From NCBI RefSeq assembly GCF_037893015.1, contig NC_133661.1, forward strand, positions 225,465,157-225,529,156: a stretch of 64,000 bases of DNA, in the 5' to 3' direction. Positions within the stretch are counted from its first letter, which is position 1. Each line of letters opens with the position of its first letter. Under the pieces are notes generated by a model. It made no database searches. It saw nothing but the letters and a program-made list of their open reading frames with translations, and was not told where the DNA came from. A program made the translations under genes and the position numbers. This DNA comes from Macrotis lagotis (lineage: Eukaryota > Chordata > Mammalia > Peramelemorphia > Peramelidae). Shown one piece after another: positions 1 to 20,309 of the stretch.

Positions 1-164
1 TTCTCTCTTCCTTTAAACAACTGCTCCTCCACAAACTTCCCTGTATCTGATGAGGATGTTATGTATTTCTGGTCACCTAGGTTTGTAATCTCAATTATCC
101 TTGACTCTAGAATTTGTCCCTTTCTCTTCATTCCCATATGGGTGGGGTGTGGGGGGAGAAGATA

Positions 165-405
165 AGCATTTATTTAGCACCTACTGTGCACCAGCAATAC
201 TTTACAATAATTGATCCTTATAACCAACCCTGTGTACAGTTGGTGGTATTATCCTCACTTTAAAATTGAAGAAACTGAAATAGGCAGAGATAAAGTGGCT
301 GGACCACCAGGATAACAGAGCTAGTAATTGTCAAATTTTAACTCAGGTCTGACTCAAGGCTCATTGGTTTTATCCATTGCACTAACAGCTGCTTCCCCAA
401 CTCTT
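165..405 (-). mobile_element. MIR-type SINE relic
   Basis: Antisense MIR signature: TTTAGCACCTACTGTGCACC, a GAAGAAACTGAAATAGGCAGAG-like core, AGCTAGTAATTG, and an end in TATCCATTGCACTAACAGCTGC. Confidence 0.7.
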
Positions 406-429
406 GATTCTGTTGCTATCAAGGCAATC

Positions 430-1000
430 ATTAGGGTGAAGTCCCTCATTTTTTACCTGCTCTCCTTGCTTCCATTCCTTCTCTGATTTCACCATATAAC
501 TGCTACAATATTCCTAGTAAGACAGGTTTAACTGTTTTCTTCCTTTAAGATAAAATTCCAATTCTTTCACCTGACTTTTACCTTCCCCTTCAAGATCTCA
601 GTGGGCTACTAGTGTTTCCTGAATTTGGCACTCCATCCCCTATCTTCATGCAATATTATAAACTGTTTCCTGTAACTGAGATGCCCTTCCCCTTGCACCT
701 TTCTTCTTGTCTTTATTTGCTATAATTCTCTTCTTTAGCTATAGTGCCTTTCCCAAGCCTTTATTTTTGACTCTACATAATGATGCTCTCTCTTTAGATT
801 CCTTTAGATTCCTTGTGTATGTGTTAAGATTTCTTTTCCCCTTTCTACTCCCCCTACTTCTCAGCACATTTATAAATTAATTAGAATGTGTAAGTGCTTT
901 CAGGTAAGGACTTGTTTTGTTGTTTTTTTCATGTTCTTTATTCCTAGCATCTAACCCAATACCATTTTATGAAAAGTTAATGCTTAATAAGTGTTTATCC
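430..1000 (+). mobile_element. L2-type LINE 3' end, degraded
   Basis: Pyrimidine-rich sequence resembling the L2 ORF2 end and 3' UTR (AGATGCCCTTCCCCTTGCAC; closing CTTAATAAGTGTTTATCCAA). Confidence 0.5.
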
Positions 1001-1929
1001 AATTAAATTTTCAAAATTCATTATCTTTTAGTATTTTGTTTGAGAAGCACAATTCTTAATTCTGGATATTATTTACAATAAAGTAGTTCATGAACATGTG
1101 TGTGTTAGTCTCATCAGGTAATTGGTTAACATATATAACACTCCTAATTTTTAAAATGAAATTCAGAACTTCTCATCCATTCCAATAAGCTAAGTAAAAA
1201 TGATAGCTTCATGATGACTAATTTGGTTTTTGCCAGTTTTTAAATGTTTTTTAAAAATCAAATTCAATGCTTAACAAGGTTCAAATTGAGGTGCTTGCCT
1301 GCTATATTGTTGAACATAGAACTTGTTACTTTCTTTACTTTTTTAAGACCTGAAATAAATATATTGTTTCTGAAGCCATTTTAAGTTTTACTAAGTAATC
1401 AACATTTTGGTTTTTTTATACATTATTATTCTCAGGATACTATTTATTGTTTGGTCTGTATGCATAATTAAATGAAAAATGTATATATTGTATAAATGCA
1501 CATTACTGAGGGCACATATGATCAATTCTTAATCACCCCCTTTGTCTTTCTAACATTTTTAGTGGAAATATTTCCTGCTCTGCATATCTGAGTTAATGTT
1601 ATTGGGTGTGTATGTCTGTGTATGTGTGTGTATATATATATATATATATGTACATACATACACACATACACCCTCCTTTCAAGCCATTATTTTAAATATT
1701 TTACTAGCACTTGTATAGTTTCGATTTGTCAGCTAAGTGAGAAAAATATTTGTAGTGTATCTCTACAGTTATATTCCTTCTCTAGGTTAATGGAATGTAA
1801 AGGAAGGCCTTTTAAATACAAATACATTGTTTGATGATGTTTCCTTTCAAAGAGGAAACATACCAAAAGGCCAAAGAGAGAAGGATTGACCAGTAGTATT
1901 TCCAGGTGGAAAACTTTGACAGATTTCCA

Positions 1930-2095
1930 GTTTTGTTTTTTGTTTGTTTGTTTGTTTAGGTTTTTGCTAGGCAGTGGGGTTAAGTGGCTTGTCCAAGGCC
2001 ACACAGGTAATTATTAAGTGTCTGAGACTGGATTTAAACCCAGGTACTCCTGACTCCAGGGCCAGTGCTTTATCCACTGCACCACCTAACCACCC
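1930..2095 (-). mobile_element. tRNA-type marsupial SINE, antisense, with target-site duplication
   Basis: Full-length antisense copy starting with a T/G tail and ending in CACCTAACCACCC. Flanked by AGATTTCCA at 1921-1929 and 2096-2104. Confidence 0.85.
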
Positions 2096-2104
2096 AGATT
2101 TCCA

Positions 2105-4085
2105 TTTTTAATCCAGTTATGTAGCTTTTTTGTTTTGTTGGAAAGTTGCTCTTAAATTTTTTTGTTGTTTTTTAACCACTTTTCTATAGAAAAATAAAAA
2201 ATAAGTGTCAGTTGAGAAAAGGCAATTTGGATATTGTTTTACTTTAATATCAACAATAATAAGGCATATTACAACTGCTGAGTCACATGATCATTATACC
2301 TTTTCTTCATCTCAGGCAACTGGTATGTTTCCTTATAGGTCTTATCTTATTGTTAACCTTGTATACCAGGTTAGCATAGCAATTATTAGTAATCACTAAA
2401 CTGCATTAATAGGGATCTCCCCTCAGGATTCTTATTAGGGAACTTTAACATCTCTAAAATAGATATTAACATTCCATTGGTATAGCTGTCTAACTTTGGA
2501 AAAGATAACTTAGTATTTCTTCAAAATAGTTGAAAAATTTGGTATTTGTATACCAGTTAGTTATATTTGATAGCAGTTAGTTATATTGGCACCACAGGAA
2601 ATTTCATGAGTCAGAACAAAGTATAGATTTCAAGAAAGTGTTAATTACAATTATTTGAATGTGTACTTTAAATTCTCAAGATTAATTGAGACTAAAATAT
2701 TATCTCACCTATACACAAGATATTCCAAAATTAAAAATGAAAGTTAATTGAATTTAGTTGGAATTTTCTTTACCATAACTATATTCTAGTTAATTTTATC
2801 ATTGTTCTGCATATTTGGATACAGTCATGGTTTTGTAAATATGACTGGGGGGGAAGGGAATGACTAACATCTTATTTGTACAACACATGTACACATTGAA
2901 TGTTTTATAAATAGCACTATTGATTTTCCTATATATTCTGGTTAAAATTACAAGTTTTACATTTTTAATGTTTCCAGCTATACATCCTTTTTTTGTTCTT
3001 AAAAGTGTAAAATTGTTTTATTTTTTTAAAAGAATGAATTGTTAATTTTATAATAAAACAAAAATGAGAATATTTTATTAATGAAAATGTTAAAGTAGAA
3101 GTGATGTATTCTAATTAATATAATTCAGGGTATGTGTGATATACAAAATTTTATTTTTTTGGTCCCTTAAATCCAGCTAAAACTACAACTTGACCCTATC
3201 CCAGGAGCACCCCTGAAAATCTTTTTTTTTCCATTGTTTCTCTCTTTAAATAGAACTCCAGAAATTTTTTTAAAAATAAGTTTGGCAAAAATAGTGATTG
3301 AATATTGGCATAATAAATTTCTTATTAACAAATAAGTTGTAGGCTATAGGTGCAAATTAGATTTATTATTAGGATTGCTTTCTGTTACATAAATACTTGA
3401 GATATTTGAGTGGCCTTGCATATACTATGACTAGTAACATACATACTGTAATTGATCAAAATCTTATAAATATGGGATGTGAGATTCTTAGAATTGTATA
3501 CAACACCTGAGCATTTGGTTCACAATGATTATTGAACTATGGAGAATTTAGAATTAATATAGAAATATAAATTTCCAGGCAGGTTCTGTCCAGCTTTCAA
3601 CATGAAAACCACAACAGTCATCCTTTTATTTAACTTGGCCAAATTTAAAACTTTAACCCAAACCCCTAAATATATGAGGAACATATCATATTTTATCTTT
3701 ACCTCAAAGCATTTCATTTGGTTATCTGAAGTAAAAGTACTTAATTAGTATTGCTACTTTGTGGGAAAACATTTTTAAAAACCAACCCAAAAAAGCCTCC
3801 TTAGGTCTTCTGTCTACTATAGTTTTAATTGTCTACTTCACCATGCTTATGTATTTGAAAATTTTCAATAATTAAAAACAAATTAAATGGAGTTAATATT
3901 CTATAAACTATTTTTAAACTCCCTATCCAGAGAGTGTTTCTTTTGTAAGAGACACTCTTGAATAAGTTTGATTTTTTTAGAGCAGTTTATAATCAGCTGT
4001 ACCTAGTTTGGCATTCACTTGTGGACCTCTTTTCTGCCAACTGAAGAAAAATTGAGCTGCTTTACTCCTCTGCCTTCCCACCCAG
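2105..4085. other. PPP4R3A intron, no gene recognised
   Basis: AT-rich sequence with short homopolymers. No repeat family or splice-competent coding segment was recognised. Open frames here are short and without resemblance. Confidence 0.6.
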
Positions 4086-4241
4086 AAACCGTGTCAACAT
4101 GGTTACCTGGCTACCTGCTCATGAAGGACTTGATTAATAACAAATTGGCAGTTTAACGAGCCACTTCCATGATCTCCAAAGAATCCAAAAAACAAACACA
4201 ATATTTAATCTTGCCAACCGAAGACGATGTGACTGCATGAA
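4086..4241 (+). other. candidate unannotated cassette exon in a PPP4R3A intron
   Basis: A pyrimidine-rich acceptor (CTCTGCCTTCCCACCCAG, ending 4085) and a near-consensus donor (AA then GTGAGT at 4242) enclose 156 bases, a multiple of three. The segment is less AT-rich than the surrounding intron. If the upstream coding exon ends in T, as the Cys codon at the next junction implies, inclusion would create TAA at once, so it would act as a poison exon. There is no protein match; this rests on splice-site pattern only. Confidence 0.3.
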
Positions 4242-4995
4242 GTGAGTATGCTTTTTTAAATTGTTTACAATAACTGGGGCATTAACTTACTGATGATTCA
4301 GTTTAGGAAAAGAGGGCTTTGTTGAAGTCTAGTTGTCAGAGTATATTTGGATCTTGATGGATGGTGACTTAATCAAATAACTCCCCATACTTCAAGATGT
4401 GAATATATTTCTTGATCTGTAAGTTAAAGCCTAATTAATTGTAAAAAAAAAATAGAAAAAAAATTTTAAAAGCATACTCGCTAAGAGTAGATTAACACTT
4501 TTTAAAGAATATCCTCCAAGTTTGTTCCTAAATTGTTGGAAGGCAAATTTTTCTATGTATTGCACCTTACCCACAAATAAATTATGTAAATTCATATTTT
4601 GGATGAAGTAAAAAAAGGAGTGTCCAAGTTGAAGCCTTTTTGTAACATTGCCCAGAAAGTCCATTCTTCAAATTTAGTAACCAAATAAATACCCTTCTAA
4701 AAATAATAGTCTTCTAGTTTTGGATTATAAAAGGACAATGTCAAACTATGTTGAGATAGGTAGGAAACACAATTTTCAACATTGTTGATTAAAATTTAAA
4801 CCATATTTTGGCCATGTGTAACAGTTTTGTCTGTTTCTAAAATTTTAATCACTGACAAAATTTGTGCTCTGAAAATAGCTCTTGGTTGGATTGTCTGGTT
4901 AACTGAATATTTCAAAGTGTTACCAATGAAGAAATAGATGTGTCCAATAAAGACTGTTCTGTGTAGTTAGGACTTAATTTTTTGTTTCTTAATGT

Positions 4996-5050
4996 AGTGT
5001 GTGGTGTGTGTGTGTGTGTGTGTGTGTGTGTCTGTGTGTCTGTGTGTGTT
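4996..5050. repeat. (TG)n microsatellite with interruptions
   Basis: About 50 bases of GT dinucleotides with CT interruptions, 150 bases before the PPP4R3A acceptor at 5205. Confidence 0.95.
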
Positions 5051-5120
5051 TGTTTACTTTTTAACTTTTCCAGTAATGTGAACTCGCTCTGAACAAGGAA
5101 TGCATTATTTGTAGTTTTAA

Positions 5121-12928
<7,808 letters not shown>

Positions 12929-14275
12929 TGGCAACTGCCTAAGATCAGTTCCTGTTGAAAAAAACTGGTTCTCTACTAAACACCCCTCTCCCTCTCCCCC
13001 TAAAAGATCCACAACAAAGCAGCAGTCTCTTGTGAATGACTGACATAGATCAGCCTTATACACGTGACTTTCTGCTAATCAAGTGCCAATTCAATGGAGC
13101 AGAAGGAGGGGGAAATTATACATTTAGGGGAAAGACTTTTAAGCCTTTGAGCTTTCCAGCTTGGACCACACATTGCCCTTTTCTCAGGGAAGGAAATGGA
13201 AACAAACAAAAAAAAAAGCCAACAGGGCAGGAGTTTTGTTAATGGAACTCTGGATTGGCTGGTCAGTTGCTACAATCAATATATGCTTTCTTGGACCATG
13301 TATGAAACTCAGAGGAATGGGCTTTTCTGGCCTAATTCTTCACTAGTAAGAATGCCAGCAGTTTCTTTGTACAAAGAGACCTGCCTTTAAAATCATACAT
13401 TCTGAACATTTTAGTCAAGCTACAACAGGTTTGGAAAAACCTCTATGGGGGAGGGGCTGAGTATAAAGTTTCCTCTTTTTTATCTGTTCCCTTTGCCCTT
13501 CAAACTGCAGATTTTTTTTTAAAAGTGGGGATTTGTCCTTACTTGATTAAAGATTGAGTGGAATTCTAGATGTGGTCATTTGTGTCATAATTTTTTGTTT
13601 CAGTTTTTGTTTATTTTTTCCCTACCTTGAGTGTATGCTTAGCTATTGAGTATATATTTGGGACCATTAAAACTTTTTTTTTTTTGATGTAACATAACCT
13701 GATGTTGTGCTGGCACCTGTTTCACCCTGTGTAATTTTTGTTCTACATCATAATTAATTTGTTTAGGATTTTATGGAAAATGGTATAGTTTTTATTGACA
13801 GAAGCAAAGTAATCTTGCAACAATGTGCATACAAAAGCAATACTATTTTGTGACTAAATATTTTATATTAAAATTTACATCAGCAACTGTCTTGAAACGA
13901 TTCAGGGAACTAGAGTGGAATTTAAAATTTAAAGTTTTGTTAAACCTAGAAACATAAAATTAGTATTCCAAAGAGATCCTGAAATTTCATATCTGGGGAA
14001 GATAATGGTACTTTAATCAAAAATAAGGATGAATGATTTCAGAATAACAACACATTTGACTTTTGAAAAATAAAAAAAAGGTGAAGATGAAGAGAAATTG
14101 TATTAGTTGTATTTTTTTAACCTCTCCCTTTGGAATACCAGCTAGAGATATGTGATGGTATTAAAGTTAACCATTGTACCATCAGACTTTTATCTCTTAT
14201 TCAAAATCATCATTAAAATTCAATGTAATGTGCTCTTAACCCTGTTTTCCTAGGTGGGATAAATTCTTTTGGGGG

Positions 14276-14281
14276 AATAAA
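14276..14281 (+). terminator. PPP4R3A: candidate poly(A) signal, proximal
   Basis: AATAAA hexamer in the PPP4R3A 3' UTR. The downstream sequence is not strongly GU-rich, so it may be a weak or alternative site. Confidence 0.4.
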
Positions 14282-14708
14282 GTTAAATGTTTAACCTCCG
14301 CATAGCATCCATGCCTCCAAACCATGCCTTTTGAAAGCAAAGATTTTGTAGCTTTAAGAATGTATCTGCAAATGTGAATACCAATTCATGTACAGGAAAG
14401 GAGAATCCATTTTAAGGATTACACACTTTTCTTGATATTCTAGCACCATGTGCTTTTACCTTGGCATTTGTTTTTGCTTACTCTTTCAGTAACTTGTTTT
14501 ATTATTCATCGCCAATTAAGAGGTTATAATTTGTTAAAGACACAAATTGGTGAAATGCTAGTCTTAAAACTTCATTTTTGGTGAATTTTTGAGTTTTAGA
14601 TATGTTTTAACTGTAAGGGGTCTGCTAAATATATTTTATGTAATATATTGCTATGTTGAATCCTTAATTTGCATTGGGTTCAAATGAAGACAGTAACTAT
14701 AACCTGCA

Positions 14709-14714
14709 AATAAA
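14709..14714 (+). terminator. PPP4R3A: candidate poly(A) signal, best supported
   Basis: AATAAA followed about 30 bases later by a GU-rich tract (GGGTGGGGGGGAGATGTGT), the usual downstream element. Chosen as the most likely end of the main transcript. Confidence 0.55.
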
Positions 14715-15224
14715 GAAAGAAAGATACTTTTGTACACTTGGGTGGGGGGGAGATGTGTCTAGGAAATGCAAGGGACTTTAGTTGCCTTAAAATGGCTAAT
14801 TTGTTACTTAAAGTCCCATATGCTTGCAAGTAAAAGGTTTGCAGCTTTTCAAATTAACTTAGAAAAAAAGCAAATATGCTAGTTATCTTTTTTTATGGTT
14901 GAAAAATAATTTAAACTGAACCTTTTGTATCCTCTCCCATCTATATAACCTGGTTCATTACCCTGAAGGATATAAGAACATGTTGAAACTCTAGTGCTTA
15001 TTTTTCAAGGTGAAAGATAAGTACAAACACAAAACCTTAAATTTGCAACAATGTACGAGTAAAGTGAAATACCCTTCTCATTTTTAGCAGCTTCATTTTC
15101 ATTGATGGTTGTTTAGTTCCCTAAATTGTTGATGTTAATGATCACTGAAGCAAAGATGCTCCTGCAGGAAGAAAAGGTTGACAACTTGAGTTTGTCATTG
15201 TCCTGAAATATTATTTAAGTTTGA

Positions 15225-15300
15225 AATAAATTATTGGAATTTCAAAAGTTGAAACTGCCAAACGATTATTGACTGAACTGTCAGGTTAACAGGTAATAAA
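15225..15300 (+). terminator. PPP4R3A: candidate distal poly(A) signals
   Basis: Two more AATAAA hexamers at 15225-15230 and 15295-15300. They would extend the 3' UTR to about 2.4 kb. Confidence 0.3.
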
Positions 15301-15499
15301 TCATCATGCCCCAAATAATTCAGTTTTGGTGATTCTAAGTTTAAATCGAGAATTCTTAATATCCAAGCAAGGCACTGCAGATGACCAGACATTCACCTCC
15401 TTGCCCAGGGCAGTTAACTTTGTGGCAATTAAGTAGCAAAGATACATAAGGATATCATTTACTCCTTAGCACACCAGGTTTTTAGTGAAATTAGTCAAG

Positions 15500-15730
15500 G
15501 TCTGGTAATTTTTTTAAAAAAAGCTTTATTGTTGTCTTTTGTTTTTACACCAATATTTCCCTTTAATACTCCCCAATTGGATTCTTTCAAACAAAATATC
15601 CAACAAAGCATCTGAAGCATTTCCGATTCCTCTCAAAGGATAAAGGATTTCATACTCAGTGTTTCATGATAAGAGAGTGTTCATTACAATGCATCAGTCC
15701 AAGATTGCTTCTTCTTATTTATTATTGTAC

Positions 15731-15776
<46 letters not shown>

Positions 15777-15900
15777 CCTCTGCATCCTTTAAATTCACCT
15801 TCCTGAGACATTTTGAATTCCCATATATGCCTTAAATCATAGTGTCATTAAATGACTTTTCAACAATTTTTATTTTATTTTTTCCAGTTTTTAGTCTGGT
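15500..15900. other. possible antisense LINE 3' end with embedded (TA)n
   Basis: TTTAAAAAAAGCTTTATTGTT followed by T-rich sequence resembles the antisense 3' tail of a LINE. The family was not recognised. A (TA)n tract lies inside. Confidence 0.25.
15729..15770. repeat. (TA)n microsatellite
   Basis: About 20 TA units between GTACG and TTATTG. Confidence 0.95.
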
Positions 15901-17185
15901 ATGGTTTTTTTTTTTTGGTCTGGTAAGTTTTTAAATAGCTTTTCAAATAAGTACTAAACTTAAGTAAAGCCCAGAATTCTTTTTATTTTAATCCAGTTTT
16001 TCAGTGGAAGTTTCTCATTTTTATCATATATCTCAGGAGCTAACACAATTTTGGGATTTTCCATTTTATCAGTGGTCTTATATACTTTGAAGATAGATTG
16101 GGGGATTTAAAATTTGCATACAACTCTTTAAGGACTTCAATCCATGAGATGTGAAAATTCAAGCAAAGTGCTTTTATTGAAATACTTTTCTATCCAAAAT
16201 TTCTCTGTGCAGTTAGGTGACTTTTCAGAATACAAATTTTAAGACCCAAGTGGTTACTCACTTTTTCTGTGAAATAATTGCTGTTGCAAGAATTTTTGCT
16301 AAAGCAACTGTCTAAATTCTTTCATAATTCTCTGTAATGAGATTTGACTAGCTCCCTCTCAAATATTTTTAAATATATTTTCCTCTTACGGACCATTAGT
16401 GAAAGTTTGAGGAAATGGAAAAACATTTCCTTTTTTCCAATATAATTACTTGTGGAGAGAGATTGGAGAAAATGGACACCCTACCTTGATATGCCAAATG
16501 CTGTTTTTTGGTACTTGAGAAGTTGGATTCTCCTGAGACACCATAGTGTCATATTGTACAATATGTCTTAGAACTCTAGTTGGAAGATGAATTTTTAATG
16601 GATCAGAATTTAAAACACGGTAGCCTTGTCAATGGAATATCAGGTAAAGTAGATCAATTGTTGATATTTCTTCCAATATACATATTTTAAAATGTTATAT
16701 TCTTCCAATTCTATAAACCTCTGAAAAAAGGACTACTGCTTGAACCAGTGTGGGGAGAATAGATTGATAGATTAGCTCTGGCCTTTAGAAATCTAGTACA
16801 ATGCTTTTTACAGGTAGAAAGGGAGCAAATTTGCAGCAAGTCAAGAGATTTCTAGTAAGAGAATCCAGTAAGCAATAGGGTGAGTGAAGGTCAAATTTAT
16901 GACCTTATTTTGTGTTGTAATTCACACTTAGGTCACTCTGGCAGCAATTTTATAACCTGAGTGTATATTGTATGTTTGGGTAATGTGGAAGTAATGACTC
17001 AGTATAATAATGGTTCACTCAAATACATTATTTCCTCATTGTTTCATTCCAGATATTACAGAATAGCTGTGGAATAGACCTCAGGAAATCCTTTTTCTGG
17101 TCATGATAAGTTGAGTGACAAGTCATTCAATATAAATTTAAATTCATTCAACAAACATTAAAGCAAATCACAGTGTTTAAAGATT
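15901..17185. other. intergenic stretch, nothing recognised
   Basis: AT-rich unique-looking DNA downstream of PPP4R3A. No repeat family or gene was recognised by eye. Confidence 0.5.
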
Positions 17186-17191
17186 AATCTA

Positions 17192-17336
17192 GGGGTGGCT
17201 AGGTGGCATAGTGCATAAAGCACCAGCCCTGGAGTCAGGAGTACCTGGGTTCAAATTCGGCCTCAGACACTTAATAATTACCTAGCTGTGTGGCCTTGGG
17301 CAAGGCACTTAACCCCGTTTGCCTTGGAAAAAAAAA
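17192..17336 (+). mobile_element. tRNA-type marsupial SINE
   Basis: GGGGTGGCTAGGTGGCATAG to GCCTTGGAAAAAAAAA. A short target repeat, AAAGATT, lies on both sides. Confidence 0.9.
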
Positions 17337-17674
17337 GATTTTCTGTTTTCTTAAAAGATCTCCATACCTCTCCTAGTCTTTCTGCCCTCAAAACTATTAA
17401 CTTAGGGAAGTTAATCTTTAGATTGTCTCTTAAAATGTGAAGGCAGATCCAAAAGTATTTTTAGTGTCTGGATGTTGGTTTCATTTAGAAGCAAACCTGC
17501 ATGTTGATTCTCAGATTGTTGTTTTTTATCCAGATGTTTAGGCACTAACCACACCTAAGGAAATTCTTTTATTTTGCAAAATGGAAAAGTCAACTTGATA
17601 AATTCTCTAAGAAATATGAATTTGAGTTCATTCAATTCAAAGATAACTTCCTAGATTGTTCCTTAGAAGTTGTA

Positions 17675-17808
17675 GGGGCAGCTAGATGGAGCAGTGAATA
17701 GAGCACCTGCCTTGGAGTCAGGAGGATCTGAGTTCAAATCCAGCCTCAGACCCTTAATTACCTAGGTGTGTGGCCTTGAGCAAGCCACTTAACCCCCATT
17801 GCCTTGCC
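17675..17808 (+). mobile_element. tRNA-type marsupial SINE, older subfamily
   Basis: GGGGCAGCTAGATGGAGCAG with B box AGTTCAAATCC, ending at GCCTTGCC without an A tail. Confidence 0.85.
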
Positions 17809-17939
17809 AATATATTGTGGTGAAAAAATTTAAAGTGTGTGACCATTTACATTTTAAAGTCAGTTGTTTTAGAATGCTAGTAATCATTCCCTAATTTATA
17901 CTTTGGGTAAATTGGATTTTCATAATTATAGCAGTGTAG

Positions 17940-18045
17940 ATTTAAAATTGGAAAGTAACCTTGAAAGTCTACTTAAATCCTTCATTTTACAGTTGAGGAA
18001 ACAAGCTGATTGACTTATCCAAAGAGCTCTGATTCTAAATACAGT
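17940..18045 (-). mobile_element. MIR-type fragment
   Basis: Antisense core CATTTTACAGTTGAGGAAAC followed by decayed sequence. Confidence 0.5.
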
Positions 18046-18108
18046 GTTTGCTAAAGTTTACTTAAATTTATAAGCCTGTGTTATGCGATGATGTTCTGAA
18101 CCCATGTA

Positions 18109-18260
18109 CCTTTTTTTTTTTTTTTGGCAAGGCAATGGGGTTAAGTGACTTGCCCAAAGCCACACAGCTAGGTAATTATCAAGTGTCTGAGGCCGGATTT
18201 GAATTCAGGTCCTCCTGACTCCAGGGCCAGTGCTCTATCCACTGTGCCACCTAGCCATCC
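18109..18260 (-). mobile_element. tRNA-type marsupial SINE, antisense
   Basis: Begins with a T tail and ends in GCCACCTAGCCATCC. Exact flanking repeat CTGAACCCATGTA at 18096-18108 and 18261-18273. Confidence 0.9.
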
Positions 18261-18589
18261 CTGAACCCATGTATCTTAAAGTGAAATCACTTGATATTTG
18301 CATTGTCTTACCTTGATTGTATAGCATTATATAGCTGATGGTCTCATCATAATGGAGAGGTACTATGAACCCTATAGCCAACCTGTCCAGGTAGAGAATA
18401 GATTGATTTTGATGGTGCTTATAGCTGTTACTAGGAACAATTTAAAATGGATGATTCAGGTTTACTATTGATGTTAAAAGAAAATTTGCAAATTCCACAG
18501 CTGAGAATCTTAGTAAATTAGAATTTTAGTAATTTTAATGGTTTTAAGTTTGAAAAAAAGATGGAGAAATTGATGGAGGCACCCTGGAA

Positions 18590-19000
18590 TAAAGGAAACG
18601 GTAGAAGAGAAATCAAGACACTAGTTTATATAGGTAGTCCCAGCTCTCTCCCTAATTTTTTGTGGTGGTTTTCAGCAAATCTTATTTTAGGCTTCATTCT
18701 CATCTATAAATAGGACTAAAGTAGATTTGGATTAAATGACCACTATGATTCTAGTTGCACCACTGGTTGATTCATTGATTTGCTTAATTAAACTATCTGA
18801 AGTACTCAGTTAAATGAAACAAAAATAGCAATACTCTTAAAAACTCCTATAAACATGGTAATCCACAGAAAAAACAGTCACCCCTAGAAAAAGAGTTGCT
18901 CTAGCATGATTATAACTCTAAACTTGGGTAAGCCTCTGGCTTTGTTTCCTCATTTCTAAGATGAGGGGGTTCAACTAGATAGTTTTATTGGAATCCCTAG
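18590..19000 (+). mobile_element. MIR-type fragments
   Basis: CTTCATTCTCATCTATAAAT and CTTTGTTTCCTCATTTCTAA are MIR core remnants in sense orientation. The region is broken and partly unique. Confidence 0.4.
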
Positions 19001-19599
19001 TTTCTTTAAATCATCTTCCCTTTATCTGACCCATTTCTGTGTTAATAATTGTCTAGGTATTGGAGAGGAGTAATGAATCATATTTGCAAATACTTGAGAG
19101 GTGTGGAACCAGGATAGAACAGAAGCTTCAAGTAGTATTCTCTGACTGCCTATTCCAGTAGGAAAAATTAACCCTTTGTATATAAAAATGCTGGAAAAGT
19201 TGCCTAATTGGTGCTTTCCCATAGCCTGGCTTCCTAGAATGACCAGGCTTTCTGTGGGACTTTGAACTTGGTAGAGAGAAGAAACCAAAGCTAACACTTT
19301 CCCTTGAAGTATTATCAAGAGAGCAACCTCATAGAGCTGCAGAACCTCATTCAAAACATTACCAGGATAACCATCATAAAGAACCTAAAGTTCTGCTTCC
19401 TCCACAGTTTTCTTGGATAGTGCCTCACTTAATGAAACATAAAGCTGCATTTGAGTTGATTTTTACTCCTACTTGGGTTTGGCCCTTGTGTTCCATCTCT
19501 AAAAATACAGATCCTTATCCAAATGTAAATAACTTAGTCTCAATGCATGTGTTGGTTTGCTGTTTCTGTGCTGTCTGTTCTGTACACATGCCTGCATAT

Positions 19600-19735
19600 A
19601 TACATACGTGTCTTAAAGTGTAAGCTCCAAAAGAGCAGGGTCTGTAATTATTTGTACAATTCCTATGCACTTCTGTGCAATGGAGTGTATTTAATAAATA
19701 CCTGATGATGATGATGATGATGATGATAATGATGA
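19600..19735 (+). mobile_element. L2 3' end with (GAT)n tail
   Basis: AGTGTAAGCTCCAAAAGAGC, then GTATTTAATAAATACCTGAT followed by seven GAT units, typical of an L2 3' terminus. Confidence 0.6.
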
Positions 19736-20309
19736 GCACATGTGTTCTCTGCCATGCATGGAGAAAGCAGGGCCACAATTTTCTTGATGTTTTTCTTTTT
19801 TTCAAACCAACTAGAAATGTTAGGTCCTAAAAAGAAAAGCATCACTTGTGCACTCTATAAAAACATTTTAAATTAACAGGGAGAATATTTTGATCCATTC
19901 TAGGAATGAGGTTCCTAATTATAAGATGGCATTTCCCTGAGAATGTTGTTTTACTCAGTTCAGAAAATCTGCTTTGGTCATCACTAGAGAAATCTATTGT
20001 GCTAAAAAGTTAGCATTTCCTAAGTCAATACTTCCAGGTTATGTTTTTTCATCTTATGACTTTTCTTCATACGTTTATTGAAGGTCATAGTGAGATTGTG
20101 GTTAAAAAAATTCAACTGATGACTAGCAAGGCTAGTCTTTCCAAGTATCATGGTCAGAATAAATCTGTTCAGCCGCTGCACCCCATTTAAAACATTTCCA
20201 AGATAACCCTTATCATGGTAACAGTTTCTAAAATTCCATTTTCAGCAGACATGGTCCCTTAGAAGTTTGGCTTTCTTTTAGACTTAATTGTCTTTCCAAA
20301 AGTAGTCCA

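Larger units (their letters stand above)
12929..14740 (+). other. PPP4R3A: PPP4R3A 3' untranslated region (extent approximate)
   Basis: It follows the stop codon directly. About 2.3 kb (12929-15300) contains no recognisable SINE or LINE, unlike flanking DNA, which fits a retained 3' UTR. Several AATAAA hexamers occur, so the end is uncertain. Short open frames at 13036-13390 have no family resemblance and are ignored. Confidence 0.7.

Noticed and set aside
19663..19845. His-rich frame on the - strand (HHHHHHHH)
   Set aside because: It is the (GAT)n tail of an L2 fragment read in antisense.
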